NCBI GenBank assembly: GCA_947497145.1
Contig: CANMFQ010000001.1
Span: 310,001-374,000 of the forward strand
Source: an uncultured Flavobacteriaceae bacterium
Lineage (GTDB): Bacteria; Bacteroidota; Bacteroidia; Flavobacteriales; Flavobacteriaceae
DNA length: 64,000 nucleotides
Reading direction: 5' to 3'
Shown here piece by piece: positions 9,944 to 18,144 of the stretch. The number at the start of each line of letters is the position of its first letter. The stretch's first letter is position 1. A model generated the notes under the pieces. It was not told the origin of the DNA. It was given only the letters and a program-made list of their open reading frames with translations, and made no database searches. The position numbers and the translations under genes were made by a program.

Positions 9944-10289
9944 TTTAAGCTGGCACGATTCAGTAATTGAGAGGATAGATATAAATAGAAAAAATCCGGG
10001 CAAGAATGATATTATCCAAATAGAAATATCATGGCCAAGTGATGAAAGTAATATTGTTTCTTTCAAAGATGTATATTGGGCAGATTTAAATATGAATTTT
10101 GGAATAGTTAGTCCTGAAAGTATTTTAAAGGCTCATGCTGAAGGGAAAGAAAATGAGACCGTAAAACGTTTCTATGAGAAGTGGAAGGGAATGCTTAATG
10201 ATGTTGAATTAAACTATTATGAAATAGAAACTAACTCAACAAATAGTAAGATTAGAATTATAGCAAAGAGTTTTGAAATAGAAAAATAA
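9930..10289 (+). CDS. Probable immunity protein of module 1
   Basis: 119 aa, acidic, no signal peptide or membrane segment. It begins with FNSLSWHDSVIERIDI, a pattern seen in small immunity-like proteins encoded after RHS toxins; I cannot assign a named family. It starts 11 bp after the reconstructed toxin stop and is followed by a clear terminator. Position and size are the main evidence for an immunity role, in which it would bind and block the cognate toxin in the cytoplasm. Confidence 0.7.
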   Translation: MEFNSLSWHDSVIERIDINRKNPGKNDIIQIEISWPSDESNIVSFKDVYWADLNMNFGIVSPESILKAHAEGKENETVKRFYEKWKGMLNDVELNYYEIETNSTNSKIRIIAKSFEIEK

Positions 10290-10294
10290 TAAAT

Positions 10295-10320
10295 AAAAGC
10301 CCGGCAAGTCCGGGCTTTTT
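10295..10320. terminator. Intrinsic terminator after module 1 (bidirectional)
   Basis: AAAAGCCCGG-CAAGT-CCGGGCTTTT forms a strong GC-rich stem with A and U tracts on both sides. It can end the immunity gene on the plus strand and the regulator remnant on the minus strand. Confidence 0.85.
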
Positions 10321-10585
10321 ATTTATCAGCTTGTCTGGCTTTGGCATCACGCACCGCCATATCAATAAAGTAATAAATTTTGTCTTTGTCTTCTTGTGTA
10401 AGGCTTTCAATATCTTCAAGCCTTTTTAAAAGCTCTTTATCTAAAACCGCACTTTTAGAACCACCTAGTAAATAATCAAGAGTAACACCGAGAGAATCCG
10501 CAATATTTTTAGCTGTCTCAATAGATGACTTTATTTCATTGCGTTCATACTTTTTAGCCCCAAATCGCTTGGGTTTAGGTAGATT
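10319..10585 (-). pseudogene. XRE-family regulator, N-terminally truncated remnant
   Basis: Reading the minus strand gives KRFGAKKYERNE, then SIETAKNIADSLGVTLDYL and a tail IDMAVRDAKARQADK. This is the second half of an XRE/Cro-type helix-turn-helix protein common in Bacteroidetes. Its first half is cut off where the RHS-copy-2 sequence begins (~10,581), so module insertion or recombination broke it. Similar remnants recur between other modules. Confidence 0.7.
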
Positions 10586-10767
10586 TTAAGACAAGGCATT
10601 ACCCGGTTTTAATCCCAAAACCGTCTTATAAAAGGCTTTGTATTTTGGCAATTTCGGACAAAAACGGAAGCCTTAAAGAAAAATGACACTTTGATGCATG
10701 GGGAACTATTGTAAAATGGACCAATGGTAGCAATACAGCCGTTACCAAGGGAGTAGCTGGTGGTGGC

Positions 10768-11871
10768 GTGCTAGACCGAGGCTATACGGGGCACGAATAC
10801 CTGTTTGGCGTAGGCTTAGTACACATGAACGGTCGCTTATATGACCCTTTGCTTCACCGCTTTACGATGCTTGATAATTTTGTAAATGACCCTTATAGTA
10901 CCTTGAGTTATAACAGGTATTCGTATGTAATCAATAATCCTTTGATGTTTATTGATCCTAGTGGTGAATTTGTTGTTGAAGCTTCTTTGGTGTTGACTTA
11001 TGCTTTAGCAACGGTAATTATTGGAGGGTCAATTATACATGGTCTAAAAAAAGCGCATAAGACAGAAATACCACAATCTGCAAAAACGGAACCTCCGACT
11101 CCATCAAGTGGACAAGGTAACTCCAAATACATTGCCTCAAATTTAGGTCCAGATACTGGTCAAATTCATGATTTAGAAACACCTTTAGGTATACTATGGA
11201 AAGGATACAAAGATGGTTTTAAAGGATATTATTCCGATTTATGGAACGGCGTTAAGACCTTGTTTACTAATCCTATGTCGATAATAAAAAAGGAGATGAA
11301 CATGTCATTTAGAGAAAGACTAGAACGTTCTATCACTTCGACCATCGACCTGATGATTCCTAATACAATTTCTTCATTGAAAATGCAGGGAGACATTATG
11401 TATGCTTCGGCACTTGGAGATTTTTATCAAATGGGTTATATTTATGGTAATAAGTATGGAGAAGTAAGTTTTGATGTTGCATCAATTGCAATAGGTGGTG
11501 CTGGAAGAGTACTAAAGGGTGGCTCGATAGCCGCTAAGTCAACGACTGGCAGATTACAATCTTACGTAATCAAGGCTGCAAAAGAAGTTGATGCTTTAGG
11601 AGATGCTGCTTTTACACCAAGACAATTACAAGCAATTCAACGTAATCCAAATTTACGACCGATGTATAGAGGGAATAGAATTGATGTAAGAGCCCGTCAG
11701 ATGATTAAAAATGACCCTGTATTATCTCCATTAAAAAGCAACTATACAAGAGGTGCTGATTTTGTTGACCCTGCAACTGGAAGATGGTGGGATATGACAA
11801 CACCAGGAGCATGGCCAGCTCACGTAAATAAATATGGACCTGGAGGAACTTTATTGAATACGATGTATTAA
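10768..11871 (+). CDS. RHS core tip (copy 2) fused to nuclease-like toxin, module 2
   Basis: The start shown is a GTG inside the RHS core. The same core continues upstream to ~10,620 but is interrupted by TGA at 10684-10686. Residues 1-65 are the RHS tip (GYTGHEYLFGVGLVHMNGR; NNPLMFIDPSGEF), then a hydrophobic segment, a linker, and a C-terminal toxin (~residues 270-367) with RGADFVDPATGRWWDMTTPG and HVNKYGPGG. The acidic/WWD pattern suggests a restriction-endonuclease-like fold, which I hold at low confidence. The pentapeptide gene starts 3 bp after the stop. Confidence 0.75.
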   Translation: MLDRGYTGHEYLFGVGLVHMNGRLYDPLLHRFTMLDNFVNDPYSTLSYNRYSYVINNPLMFIDPSGEFVVEASLVLTYALATVIIGGSIIHGLKKAHKTEIPQSAKTEPPTPSSGQGNSKYIASNLGPDTGQIHDLETPLGILWKGYKDGFKGYYSDLWNGVKTLFTNPMSIIKKEMNMSFRERLERSITSTIDLMIPNTISSLKMQGDIMYASALGDFYQMGYIYGNKYGEVSFDVASIAIGGAGRVLKGGSIAAKSTTGRLQSYVIKAAKEVDALGDAAFTPRQLQAIQRNPNLRPMYRGNRIDVRARQMIKNDPVLSPLKSNYTRGADFVDPATGRWWDMTTPGAWPAHVNKYGPGGTLLNTMY

Positions 11872-11874
11872 ATT

Positions 11875-12792
11875 ATGACTGTTAAGTATCTGAAAAATAG
11901 ATGGACGGAGAATGAAGAAGCACGTATAGCTTTTGACAAAATACTTCGTGTGTTAAGAAAAGGAGGAACATTAAAAAAAGATTTTACTCCTTTCGGAAAT
12001 ACAGAAAATGGCTATTCAGATTTTAGAGGAATTGATTTAAGTGAACAAAAGGTTGTAAAGTTAAAAATAGAAAAGGCTGATTTGTCACACTCTAGTTTCA
12101 ACAATTCATGGATTGAAAAATCGACCTTTAATAATATCATTTTTGAGAAAGCTGATTTTACCGAAATAACCGACAAAGGGAACTCATTTAATGATATATC
12201 TTTTATCAATTGTAAATTAAATAAAGCTGGTCTTGGTTATGAAGGTACTAATTATATGAATTGTAGTTTTGAGAATGTAAATTTTACAAAAGCAGTATTC
12301 ATTAGAAGTGTATTCCAAGGCTGTTTGTTTAAGGATTGTAAATTAAAAGGAGCGGATTTTAATGCTTCTCTTTTTGAGGATTGCAAGTTTTCTGGAAAGT
12401 TAGAGGATGTTTGGTTTAGAGGGGGATATGCTTTTCCTTCGGATGTGAAGGAGTTTGGGAAAGCGAAAAAAAACCAAATGAAAAATGTCTCCTTTGAAGA
12501 TGCAATACTTGAAGGAGTGAATTTCAGCAACGACTGTATTTTATCAAAAGTTCTACCTCCTAAAACTGGAAATTACCAAGTCTTTGATAACTGGGCAAAT
12601 AGATTAGCATATTTAAAAACTAAAATCGTTGATTGGTCTGCCCCCCAGAAAAAAGAAGCTGAAATATTTGCCAACTCATATTTGGTACATGCTAAAACTC
12701 AAGATTGGTTCTTACTTAATATAGAAGAAATTCAACGAGACTTTGGTGTTGATGTTGCAAGCAACATCATTATTACACTTAACGAAAAGTAA
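11875..12792 (+). CDS. Pentapeptide-repeat immunity-type protein of module 2
   Basis: 305 aa with many A(D/N)(L/F)xx-like repeats from residue ~45 to ~215 (YSDFRGIDLS, ADFTEITDKG, SFENVNFTKAVF, GADFNASLFEDC), predicting a right-handed beta-helix. Pentapeptide proteins occur as immunity partners of RHS toxins and as DNA mimics. The 3-bp spacing from the toxin stop indicates translational coupling. A GNRA-like/UUCG hairpin terminator follows at once. Confidence 0.8.
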   Translation: MTVKYLKNRWTENEEARIAFDKILRVLRKGGTLKKDFTPFGNTENGYSDFRGIDLSEQKVVKLKIEKADLSHSSFNNSWIEKSTFNNIIFEKADFTEITDKGNSFNDISFINCKLNKAGLGYEGTNYMNCSFENVNFTKAVFIRSVFQGCLFKDCKLKGADFNASLFEDCKFSGKLEDVWFRGGYAFPSDVKEFGKAKKNQMKNVSFEDAILEGVNFSNDCILSKVLPPKTGNYQVFDNWANRLAYLKTKIVDWSAPQKKEAEIFANSYLVHAKTQDWFLLNIEEIQRDFGVDVASNIIITLNEK

Positions 12793-12798
12793 AGAAAT

Positions 12799-12824
12799 AG
12801 CCTCACTTCGGTGGGGCTTTTTTA
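12799..12824 (+). terminator. Intrinsic terminator after module 2
   Basis: AGCCTCAC-TTCG-GTGGGGCT with a following T tract: an eight-pair stem closed by a UUCG tetraloop. Confidence 0.85.
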
Positions 12825-12826
12825 TA

Positions 12827-13438
12827 TATATGCCTGTTTAGTCCTGAAATCCCTTATGTAAGCATCAATAATATCTAAAAGCTTGTTTTGGCATCAGCAC
12901 CCATTTTTTCAATACCTTCCAATCGCTTGATAGCTTCTTTGTCATACTTGCCGATAATATCACGAAAACGCCTTGTAACTGCTGGAACTCTATTGTAAAT
13001 GCTAACGAGTGAAATTTTGATTAAGCTCAATTACAGAAAAGATATATTCCCAGTCTTTTTTTTCAAACTTGGAGACTTCCAAAAATACGTTTTTGGGTAT
13101 CCTTGTCCATCTCTATGTCTACTTTGTTAGTAAGCTAATCCATTGAAAAATAGAGGATGTTAGCTATTTTACGAGTAATCTCAATGGATGGAAAAACTTC
13201 ATCCCCCCCAGTATATTTTTGTGGATGCCAAGCTGAGTAGGCAAGTCGGTTTGTGGTATTCCTTGTTTTTTGAGTTTTACTTCAATTTTTTGTAATTTTA
13301 AAGAGGATTGCAGCAAACTAGCCAATAGTTCTTGCCGAATGTCTCATTCATCCTTTTATACAAACTGGGACAGGTCTGGCACATTTGTCCCGAGGTGCGT
13401 TTTTTGCGGCTGCGATGAACCTCACGGAAGCAGGTGAT
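12827..13438 (-). pseudogene. Remnants of two XRE-family regulators
   Basis: On the minus strand, 13005-12827 encodes pieces such as YDKEAIKRLEGIEKMGADAK and LLDIIDAYIRDFRTKQ in different frames. 13320-13015 is a decayed copy of the regulator at 14,013-14,335 (VEMDKDTQKR, EVSKFE-type tail, GIPQTDLPTQLGIHKN). Bases 13,027-13,438 form a direct repeat with 14,013-14,503 but lack an internal ~85 bp. There is no intact gene here; the stretch is a graveyard of toxin-locus regulators. Confidence 0.65.
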
Positions 13439-13518
13439 AATTTTGTTCTTGCCTCGTGAAATTAAACTTCGACTTGAGCCAGGAGGCGATTTAAATTATA
13501 ACATGTTTGGAAGGTAGG
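13430..13518 (+). pseudogene. Toxin tail relic of module 3
   Basis: One plus-strand frame reads LPREIKLRLEPGGDLNYNMF and stops at 13516-13518, three bases before the best ATG of the following gene. The composition and stop-to-start spacing match the end of a toxin gene upstream of its immunity gene, but almost all of the toxin is gone. Confidence 0.45.
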
Positions 13519-13521
13519 TCT

Positions 13522-13941
13522 ATGTTTTGGAAGAAGAAAATAAAAGATCCTCAAAAAGGAGAATTAACTTATCTGGAAAAAACTGTTTTTGAATATTTGA
13601 TTTCGCAGTTACCAGAACGTCAGTCTTTATTAGTAAAGGAACAACTAAAGTATTTGACTCTAATAAAGAGGATAGAATATAAAAATGACATTGTTACAGA
13701 AATGTATCCTGAACAATATGGTATTATCCCAAAGGAGAAATTGTTTGGTAGAACCGAGGAGTTTCGATTGGCATACGTGAAATTCAAAATAGGTGGAGTG
13801 AAGTATACATGTGAAATCCATATGGCAATGGGACAAGTCTTTGATATTAGAATCAGACCAAAGCCAGATAAGAAGGAAATAGCTGCTGTTGAATTTTTAG
13901 AAGCAAAAATTGATTCTAAATTAGATATTAATACCTATTAA
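13522..13941 (+). CDS. Probable immunity protein of module 3
   Basis: 139 aa from the ATG of MFWKKKIKDPQKG; a TTG-started extension of five residues (13507) is less likely. It is soluble and charged, with a two-part alpha/beta look (YLEKTVFEYLISQLPERQ, then FKIGGVKYTCEIHMAMGQVFDI). I do not recognise the family. It sits directly after a toxin relic and before a terminator, as other immunity genes in the island do. Confidence 0.65.
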   Translation: MFWKKKIKDPQKGELTYLEKTVFEYLISQLPERQSLLVKEQLKYLTLIKRIEYKNDIVTEMYPEQYGIIPKEKLFGRTEEFRLAYVKFKIGGVKYTCEIHMAMGQVFDIRIRPKPDKKEIAAVEFLEAKIDSKLDINTY

Positions 13942-13944
13942 ATG

Positions 13945-13970
13945 AAAGCCATCCTTCGGGGTGGCTTTTT
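13945..13970 (+). terminator. Intrinsic terminator after module 3
   Basis: AAAGCCATCC-TTCG-GGGTGGCTTT followed by TTCTTT: ten-pair stem with a UUCG loop. Confidence 0.85.
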
Positions 13971-13974
13971 CTTT

Positions 13975-14335
13975 ATATAATAGACTGAATCTTTCTTTTG
14001 GTGATAAAAGCGTCAATTACAGAAAAGATATGTTCCCAGTCTTTTTCTTCAAACTTGGAGACTTCCAAAATACGTTTTTGAGTATCCTTGTCCATCTCTA
14101 CGTCTACTTTGTTAGTAAGCTAATACATTGTAATATGGAGGATGTCTGTTATTTTACGAGTAATCTCAATGGATGGAAAAACTTCATCCCCCCAGTATAT
14201 TTTTGTGGATGCCAAGCTGAGTAGGCAAGTCGGTTTGTGGTATTCCTTGTTTTTTGAGTTCTACTACAATACTTCCGAAATCCATAATAGGAGAATGTTT
14301 AAGGGTGTTAACACCAGCATTTAAAGCAATAATTT
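13975..14335 (-). pseudogene. XRE-family regulator remnant (better preserved copy)
   Basis: The minus strand gives an almost complete small regulator in pieces: IMDFGSIVVELKKQGIPQTD and LPTQLGIHKN (helix-turn-helix start), then a frame change at a C6 run (~14,189), VFPSIEITRKITDILHITM, a TAG stop, VDVEMDKDTQKRILEVSKF and IDAFITKRK. The family is typical of Bacteroidetes RHS loci. Frameshift and nonsense codon mean it is not functional. Confidence 0.7.
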
Positions 14336-14504
14336 TGTTGTTGTTCTGCAATTTTTTGTAATTTTAAAGAGGGTTATAGCAAACTAGGCAATAGTTCTTG
14401 CCGAAGGTTTCATTCATCCCTTTAAACAAACAGGGACAGGTTTGGCACATTTGTCCCGAGGTGCGTTTTTTGTAGCTGGGATGAACCTCACGGAAGCAGG
14501 TGAT

Positions 14505-14944
14505 GGTGTTTACTTGCCATAGCTACTCAAGGTGCCGGACGCGCCGTGGGTAGCCTTGCAAGGGCAGGTAAGGTTGGGGTTAGGTCTGTGCCGCTAGGGG
14601 GTAGAGTTCTTGGGACTGCACAATCTACGGGAACAAGAGGTCATGCTTTCTTAAGTAAAGCCATAGGATTGAGGTATTCTTTAGATCCCCGTGTTGCAAG
14701 AGTTACATACGATCTTGGTTATAAGAGACTTCTAGGTGGCGGGGCTTTTAAATATAGTCCTAGACCAGATGTTGGTGTTCTTTTTAAATCAGGAAGAGTC
14801 AAGGTTTTTGAAATAGGTTCTAAAACGGATAATTTACCTCAGTTGTCAAATCGCAACCTAAATTTCATGAGGCAGAATGGAATTAATGGTAGTGTTCGTG
14901 TTTATAGTGGTGCTCGTTACCTTAATCGTTTATGGCCAAAATAA
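14505..14944 (+). CDS. PD-(D/E)XK-type nuclease toxin domain, module 4 (N-terminally truncated)
   Basis: The open frame runs from ~14,505 with no RHS core; an ATG-like (GTG) start lies at 14546. The C-terminal ~90 residues contain SPRPDVGVLFKSGRVKVFEIGSKTD, which has the PD...(D/E)xK arrangement of restriction-endonuclease-fold toxins (PDV, then EIGSK). The stop is 10 bp before the next gene. This looks like a displaced toxin tail that would need fusion to an RHS shell to be delivered. Confidence 0.7.
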
Positions 14945-14954
14945 TAAAAATAAT

Positions 14955-15797
14955 ATGGGTTTATTTGGGATTGGTAATAAGAAGACATACTACAATGTGT
15001 TAAAATGTTTTAAGATTGTAGATTTGGATGAAGCTAGTAAAATCAATATTCATGAAATAGTGTTGCATTCTTTGGGGTTAACTTTTACAGTAAATTTGAG
15101 TTACCCTAGCAGTTATGAGATTAATTTTGGAGAGAAGCAATGGAGGTCAAAAACGGGTTTTGATAAAGCCATTTCTAAAATGAAAGGGGAGGATATTTTT
15201 GATTTTACAGCATTGTTCTCAGAGTCAAAATCCTCAATACATTATGATAATAACATATTGAATGTTGTGTCATCTTCAGTTCCCAACAAATCAATGGTGA
15301 GTGTTGAAATTGCAGTACCAAAATTGTCAATTGTTTATAATCAATTGATGTCATTTTTTAGCAGCTTATATAACATTTTTCAATATGACTATGGTTATGT
15401 AGTTGAATTGAGTGAAGATTATGATTTTGGTACAGAAAGGAAAATAAAGAAAAAACTTTTTGGCCAAGAAATTACAATAGAAGAGATTGATAAAATATGG
15501 CGATTTCATTCGGTTGGGATTAATTATGGTTTTCTCAAAGATATTTATCTCATTAATATTTTTAATAAAACGCAAATTTCTCAACCTATAATTAATAAGT
15601 GTTTTAAAGAAAAAATTGGAAAGCTTGAACAGATTAATGATGACGTTAGTTTATGGCTTTTAACCAACAAAGAGTTAAACCAAGTTCAAGATTTTTTTAA
15701 AGAGTCTAAGTATCTTATTGCCAATAAAGATTCTTCAAGATATTTTTTAGACTCCGATGAATCAAAGCGATTTCATGCTATGATGAAACTTGGATAA
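14955..15797 (+). CDS. Probable immunity protein of module 4
   Basis: 280 aa. I chose the ATG at 14955 (MGLFGIGNKKTYYN) since it begins 10 bp after the toxin stop; an earlier ATG at 14877 would read through the toxin gene in another frame. Soluble and charged, no recognised domain. A position directly after a nuclease-type toxin tail supports an immunity role. Confidence 0.7.
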   Translation: MGLFGIGNKKTYYNVLKCFKIVDLDEASKINIHEIVLHSLGLTFTVNLSYPSSYEINFGEKQWRSKTGFDKAISKMKGEDIFDFTALFSESKSSIHYDNNILNVVSSSVPNKSMVSVEIAVPKLSIVYNQLMSFFSSLYNIFQYDYGYVVELSEDYDFGTERKIKKKLFGQEITIEEIDKIWRFHSVGINYGFLKDIYLINIFNKTQISQPIINKCFKEKIGKLEQINDDVSLWLLTNKELNQVQDFFKESKYLIANKDSSRYFLDSDESKRFHAMMKLG

Positions 15798-15800
15798 TTT

Positions 15801-16028
15801 AAGAGAGCTGCTGTTTAAGATTAGATTTTAGCAGGAAAGCAGAAAAACAAGTATATTAGTTTTCATATGGTCGTTTGATAGTTGCTGTGTTTTATTGAAA
15901 AGTCGAAGAAGCTGGTTGGTTGCAATGTAGATATGGGCTTTTTTATATAGCTCGTCTTGTAGGTCTTGCACAAGGTTTTAGCTATGTTAAACTTAATAAT
16001 CAACACCCGTTGACGGGGGCAGGTTTAA
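15801..16028. repeat. Direct repeat, copy A (module boundary)
   Basis: This ~228-bp stretch recurs with about 15% changes at 16,649-16,875. It begins AAGAGAG and ends in ACGGGGGCAG. It includes the start of the toxin gene of module 5, so it carries both a boundary spacer and a shared pre-toxin segment. Confidence 0.8.
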
Positions 16029-16369
16029 GTGCCACTAGGCCGAGTACGAAGCTGTTGCCAATGTTGTCCGAAACAACAACTAAAGATATTTTGTCAAGTG
16101 CTCAAGTCCTTGATAAAAATGGATTGAGTGTAGCAGGTAGAGCTTTACAAAAACACGCTGGTAGACCTGGGCCTTTTAGTAATATTAAATTTTCTCATAA
16201 AACAGGTAGTCAACAATGGTTGGAGGTATTGAATAGCATTCTCAATTCCAAGAATCCTATTATTCAAAATGCAGGTAATGGCGGTTACAGAATTTTTGAT
16301 GGAGCAACAGGTCGTGGCTTTGGGTTATCAAGAAATGGATTATTTAATGGATTTAGACAATTGCCTTAG
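15920..16369 (+). CDS. RHS/CDI-type toxin domain, module 5 (truncated)
   Basis: 149 aa; the first ~45 residues come from the repeated boundary segment. The tail LSVAGRALQKHAGRPG, then GYRIFDGATGRGFGL and NGLFNGF belongs to a widespread toxin-tail type found at the end of RHS and filamentous haemagglutinin proteins (GRALQKH...DGRG...NGxFxGF). I think an RNase is likely but cannot prove it from sequence. The stop is 2 bp before the next ATG. Confidence 0.7.
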   Translation: MQCRYGLFYIARLVGLAQGFSYVKLNNQHPLTGAGLSATRPSTKLLPMLSETTTKDILSSAQVLDKNGLSVAGRALQKHAGRPGPFSNIKFSHKTGSQQWLEVLNSILNSKNPIIQNAGNGGYRIFDGATGRGFGLSRNGLFNGFRQLP

Positions 16370-16371
16370 TT

Positions 16372-16605
16372 ATGACAGAACAAAAAAAGAGATACCAAAT
16401 AATTATTGGTAGCCCAGTTGATTATGAAGAGCTTGTGGCTTATATCAATATTGATGGAAAAGACATAGCACTACTCAATCAAGATGAGGGGGCAGGCAAA
16501 TTGAAAATAGAATTTTTTGATGAACCTAAAGTGAACGAAGTAGACTACTACGTATTTTTGGAAGCTTTACAAGCCGCAAAAAAGGACTTACTACTTGAAG
16601 AGTAG
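16372..16605 (+). CDS. Small immunity protein of module 5
   Basis: 77 aa, very acidic (IALLNQDEGAGKLKIEFFDE, LLLEE end). This kind of small acidic protein regularly follows the GRALQKH-type toxin tail, so an immunity role is well supported by context. It starts 2 bp after the toxin stop. A weaker hairpin with a T tract follows near 16,617-16,640. Confidence 0.75.
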   Translation: MTEQKKRYQIIIGSPVDYEELVAYINIDGKDIALLNQDEGAGKLKIEFFDEPKVNEVDYYVFLEALQAAKKDLLLEE

Positions 16606-16648
16606 AGAGCAGATATCCAAAGCATCCTACAGGGTGGCTTTTTTCATT

Positions 16649-16875
16649 AAGAGAGTTGCTGTTTAAGAGTAGACTTTAGTAGGAAAGCAGAAAAACAAGT
16701 ATATTAGTTTTCGTATAGTCGTTTGATAGTTGCTGTGTTTTATTGAAAAGAGGAAGAAGCTGGTTGGTTGCAATGTAGATATAGGCTTTTTTATGTTGCT
16801 CGTTTTGTAGGTACTGCTCAAGGTTTTAGATATGCTAAACTTAATAATCAAAACCCTTGGACGGGGGCAGATTTA
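16649..16875. repeat. Direct repeat, copy B (module boundary)
   Basis: Partner of 15,801-16,028. Here the shared pre-toxin reading frame is broken by a TAG near 16,879, and a different toxin tail follows. This is what one expects from recombination between conserved flanks with exchange of the tail. Confidence 0.8.
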
Positions 16876-16926
16876 ATTTAGGCTACAGGGCAAGCGGCTG
16901 GGGGGAGTACAGCTGTAGTCGATGAT

Positions 16927-17244
16927 TTGGTAAGAGTTCGACACCATACCTCGAATTCAGGGCTTAAAGGGATAAAAAATAGTGGTTTAATTAAGGCATC
17001 GAGAAGTGAGCCTTTTGGAGTAGACGTAGAAGTATCTCCGTTTTTAAAACCAACAAAAGTCGATTTAGGACAAGCAGGAAGTGGGTCATATATAGAATTT
17101 TCTGTTCAGAGAAGTCAACTGATTACTCCTCCTGGGTTTTTAGGAGGTGCTGGAAATGCAGGTCGTATTGTAACTGGGGGTACTCCATTGAATATATCAG
17201 GGTCTGCCCCAAGATTTGTTAGATGGAATTGGTTAGGGTTTTAA
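16927..17244 (+). CDS. ADP-ribosyltransferase-like toxin domain (HYD1 type), module 6 (truncated)
   Basis: The frame is open from ~16,882 after a TAG; the TTG at 16927 is only a nominal start. RVRHHTSNSGLKGIKNSGLI matches the opening of the Tox-ART-HYD1 family (H-x-T-S...GL..I..SG.I), and GSGSYIEFSVQRSQLI fits a later strand of that fold. Such toxins transfer ADP-ribose from NAD to cell targets. There is no RHS core in front, so it is an orphan tail. The stop is 10 bp before the next ATG. Confidence 0.65.
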   Translation: MVRVRHHTSNSGLKGIKNSGLIKASRSEPFGVDVEVSPFLKPTKVDLGQAGSGSYIEFSVQRSQLITPPGFLGGAGNAGRIVTGGTPLNISGSAPRFVRWNWLGF

Positions 17245-17254
17245 ATTTCAAGTG

Positions 17255-17782
17255 ATGCAAAAGTTTAATATAAAATACAATCAAATATTATTTCTGTATG
17301 CCTACTTAAGGCATATAAATCTATCTCTCGATAGAAGTCGATGGACATCATGGAATGAGTTTCAAGTTTATTTTAAAGACAGGTTGCAACCTATTCAAAT
17401 AATAGAATATTTAAAAAGAAATTTTAATTTGCCGAATACTGATTTAGAACAGTTTGTTTTCTTTTTCAAAAAGAAACCTTTTATAGTAAAACTTAAATCT
17501 GTTATTCGAAAAGATAAAATTTTGAGTCAACACGAAATTTTATATTGTTGTAAGCTTTTGTGGATTTTTGAAAAAGAACTTGAGTCAAATATTGAAGAGT
17601 ACAATTTGGAGATTGAAAAGTTAAGAATTGATGTGTCTCAATTTTATAATGAGGTTTTGGGATTGTTAATATCGAATAAAGACCTCAATAGATTAATGAA
17701 AATCGAACATTATAACCAAAGCAACGAAATTGAAGTAATTGAAATGAGTGAATTCATTCCTGATGATTTTTGGATAAAATAG
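17255..17782 (+). CDS. Probable immunity protein of module 6
   Basis: 175 aa, soluble, helix-rich and charged (YAYLRHINLSLDRSRWTSW, KKPFIVKLKSVIRKDK). I preferred the ATG at 17255 over the GTG at 17252. Unknown family. It follows the ART-like toxin by 10 bp and overlaps the nominal start of the next toxin frame, which marks the module boundary. Confidence 0.65.
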   Translation: MQKFNIKYNQILFLYAYLRHINLSLDRSRWTSWNEFQVYFKDRLQPIQIIEYLKRNFNLPNTDLEQFVFFFKKKPFIVKLKSVIRKDKILSQHEILYCCKLLWIFEKELESNIEEYNLEIEKLRIDVSQFYNEVLGLLISNKDLNRLMKIEHYNQSNEIEVIEMSEFIPDDFWIK

Positions 17783-18135
17783 TGCTGCTGGAACGTATGT
17801 CTGAGGTTCAGCTTGTGACAAGGGTTGTACAAAAAGCGGAAGCTGTAGTTGCTGGTACAGAAGGGTTTGCAGGGATAGCAAAGCATACTTATGCTAACAA
17901 TCTTTTAAATAGATACCAGAGTATTTACGGTAATAGAGGTCTACAGACAAATGTCTATTTTAATGGTAGGCATGGTCGAGGATTTTTGGATGTATTAGAT
18001 AACACTAATGGTGTTATATATGACTTTAAGTTTGGACGACCTTTTATGAGGACTTCACAATTTAATAAGTATTCTGAGCATTGGAGACTGCCTGTAAATA
18101 TTGTTGACGGTGCAGGTAATATAATACCTCGATAA
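17770..18135 (+). CDS. PD-(D/E)XK-type nuclease toxin domain, module 7 (truncated)
   Basis: The convincing part starts near 17,830 (VVAGTEGFAGIAKHTYANNL). The catalytic-looking stretch GRGFLDVLDNTNGVIYDFKF, then QFNKYSEHWRLPVNIVDG, fits a restriction-endonuclease-like toxin (D...D-x-K core: LDVLD, YDFKFG). The start codon at 17770 lies inside the preceding immunity gene and is probably not used. An orphan tail with the next gene 9 bp downstream. Confidence 0.7.
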   Translation: MDKIVLLERMSEVQLVTRVVQKAEAVVAGTEGFAGIAKHTYANNLLNRYQSIYGNRGLQTNVYFNGRHGRGFLDVLDNTNGVIYDFKFGRPFMRTSQFNKYSEHWRLPVNIVDGAGNIIPR

Positions 18136-18144
18136 ATTTAGGTT

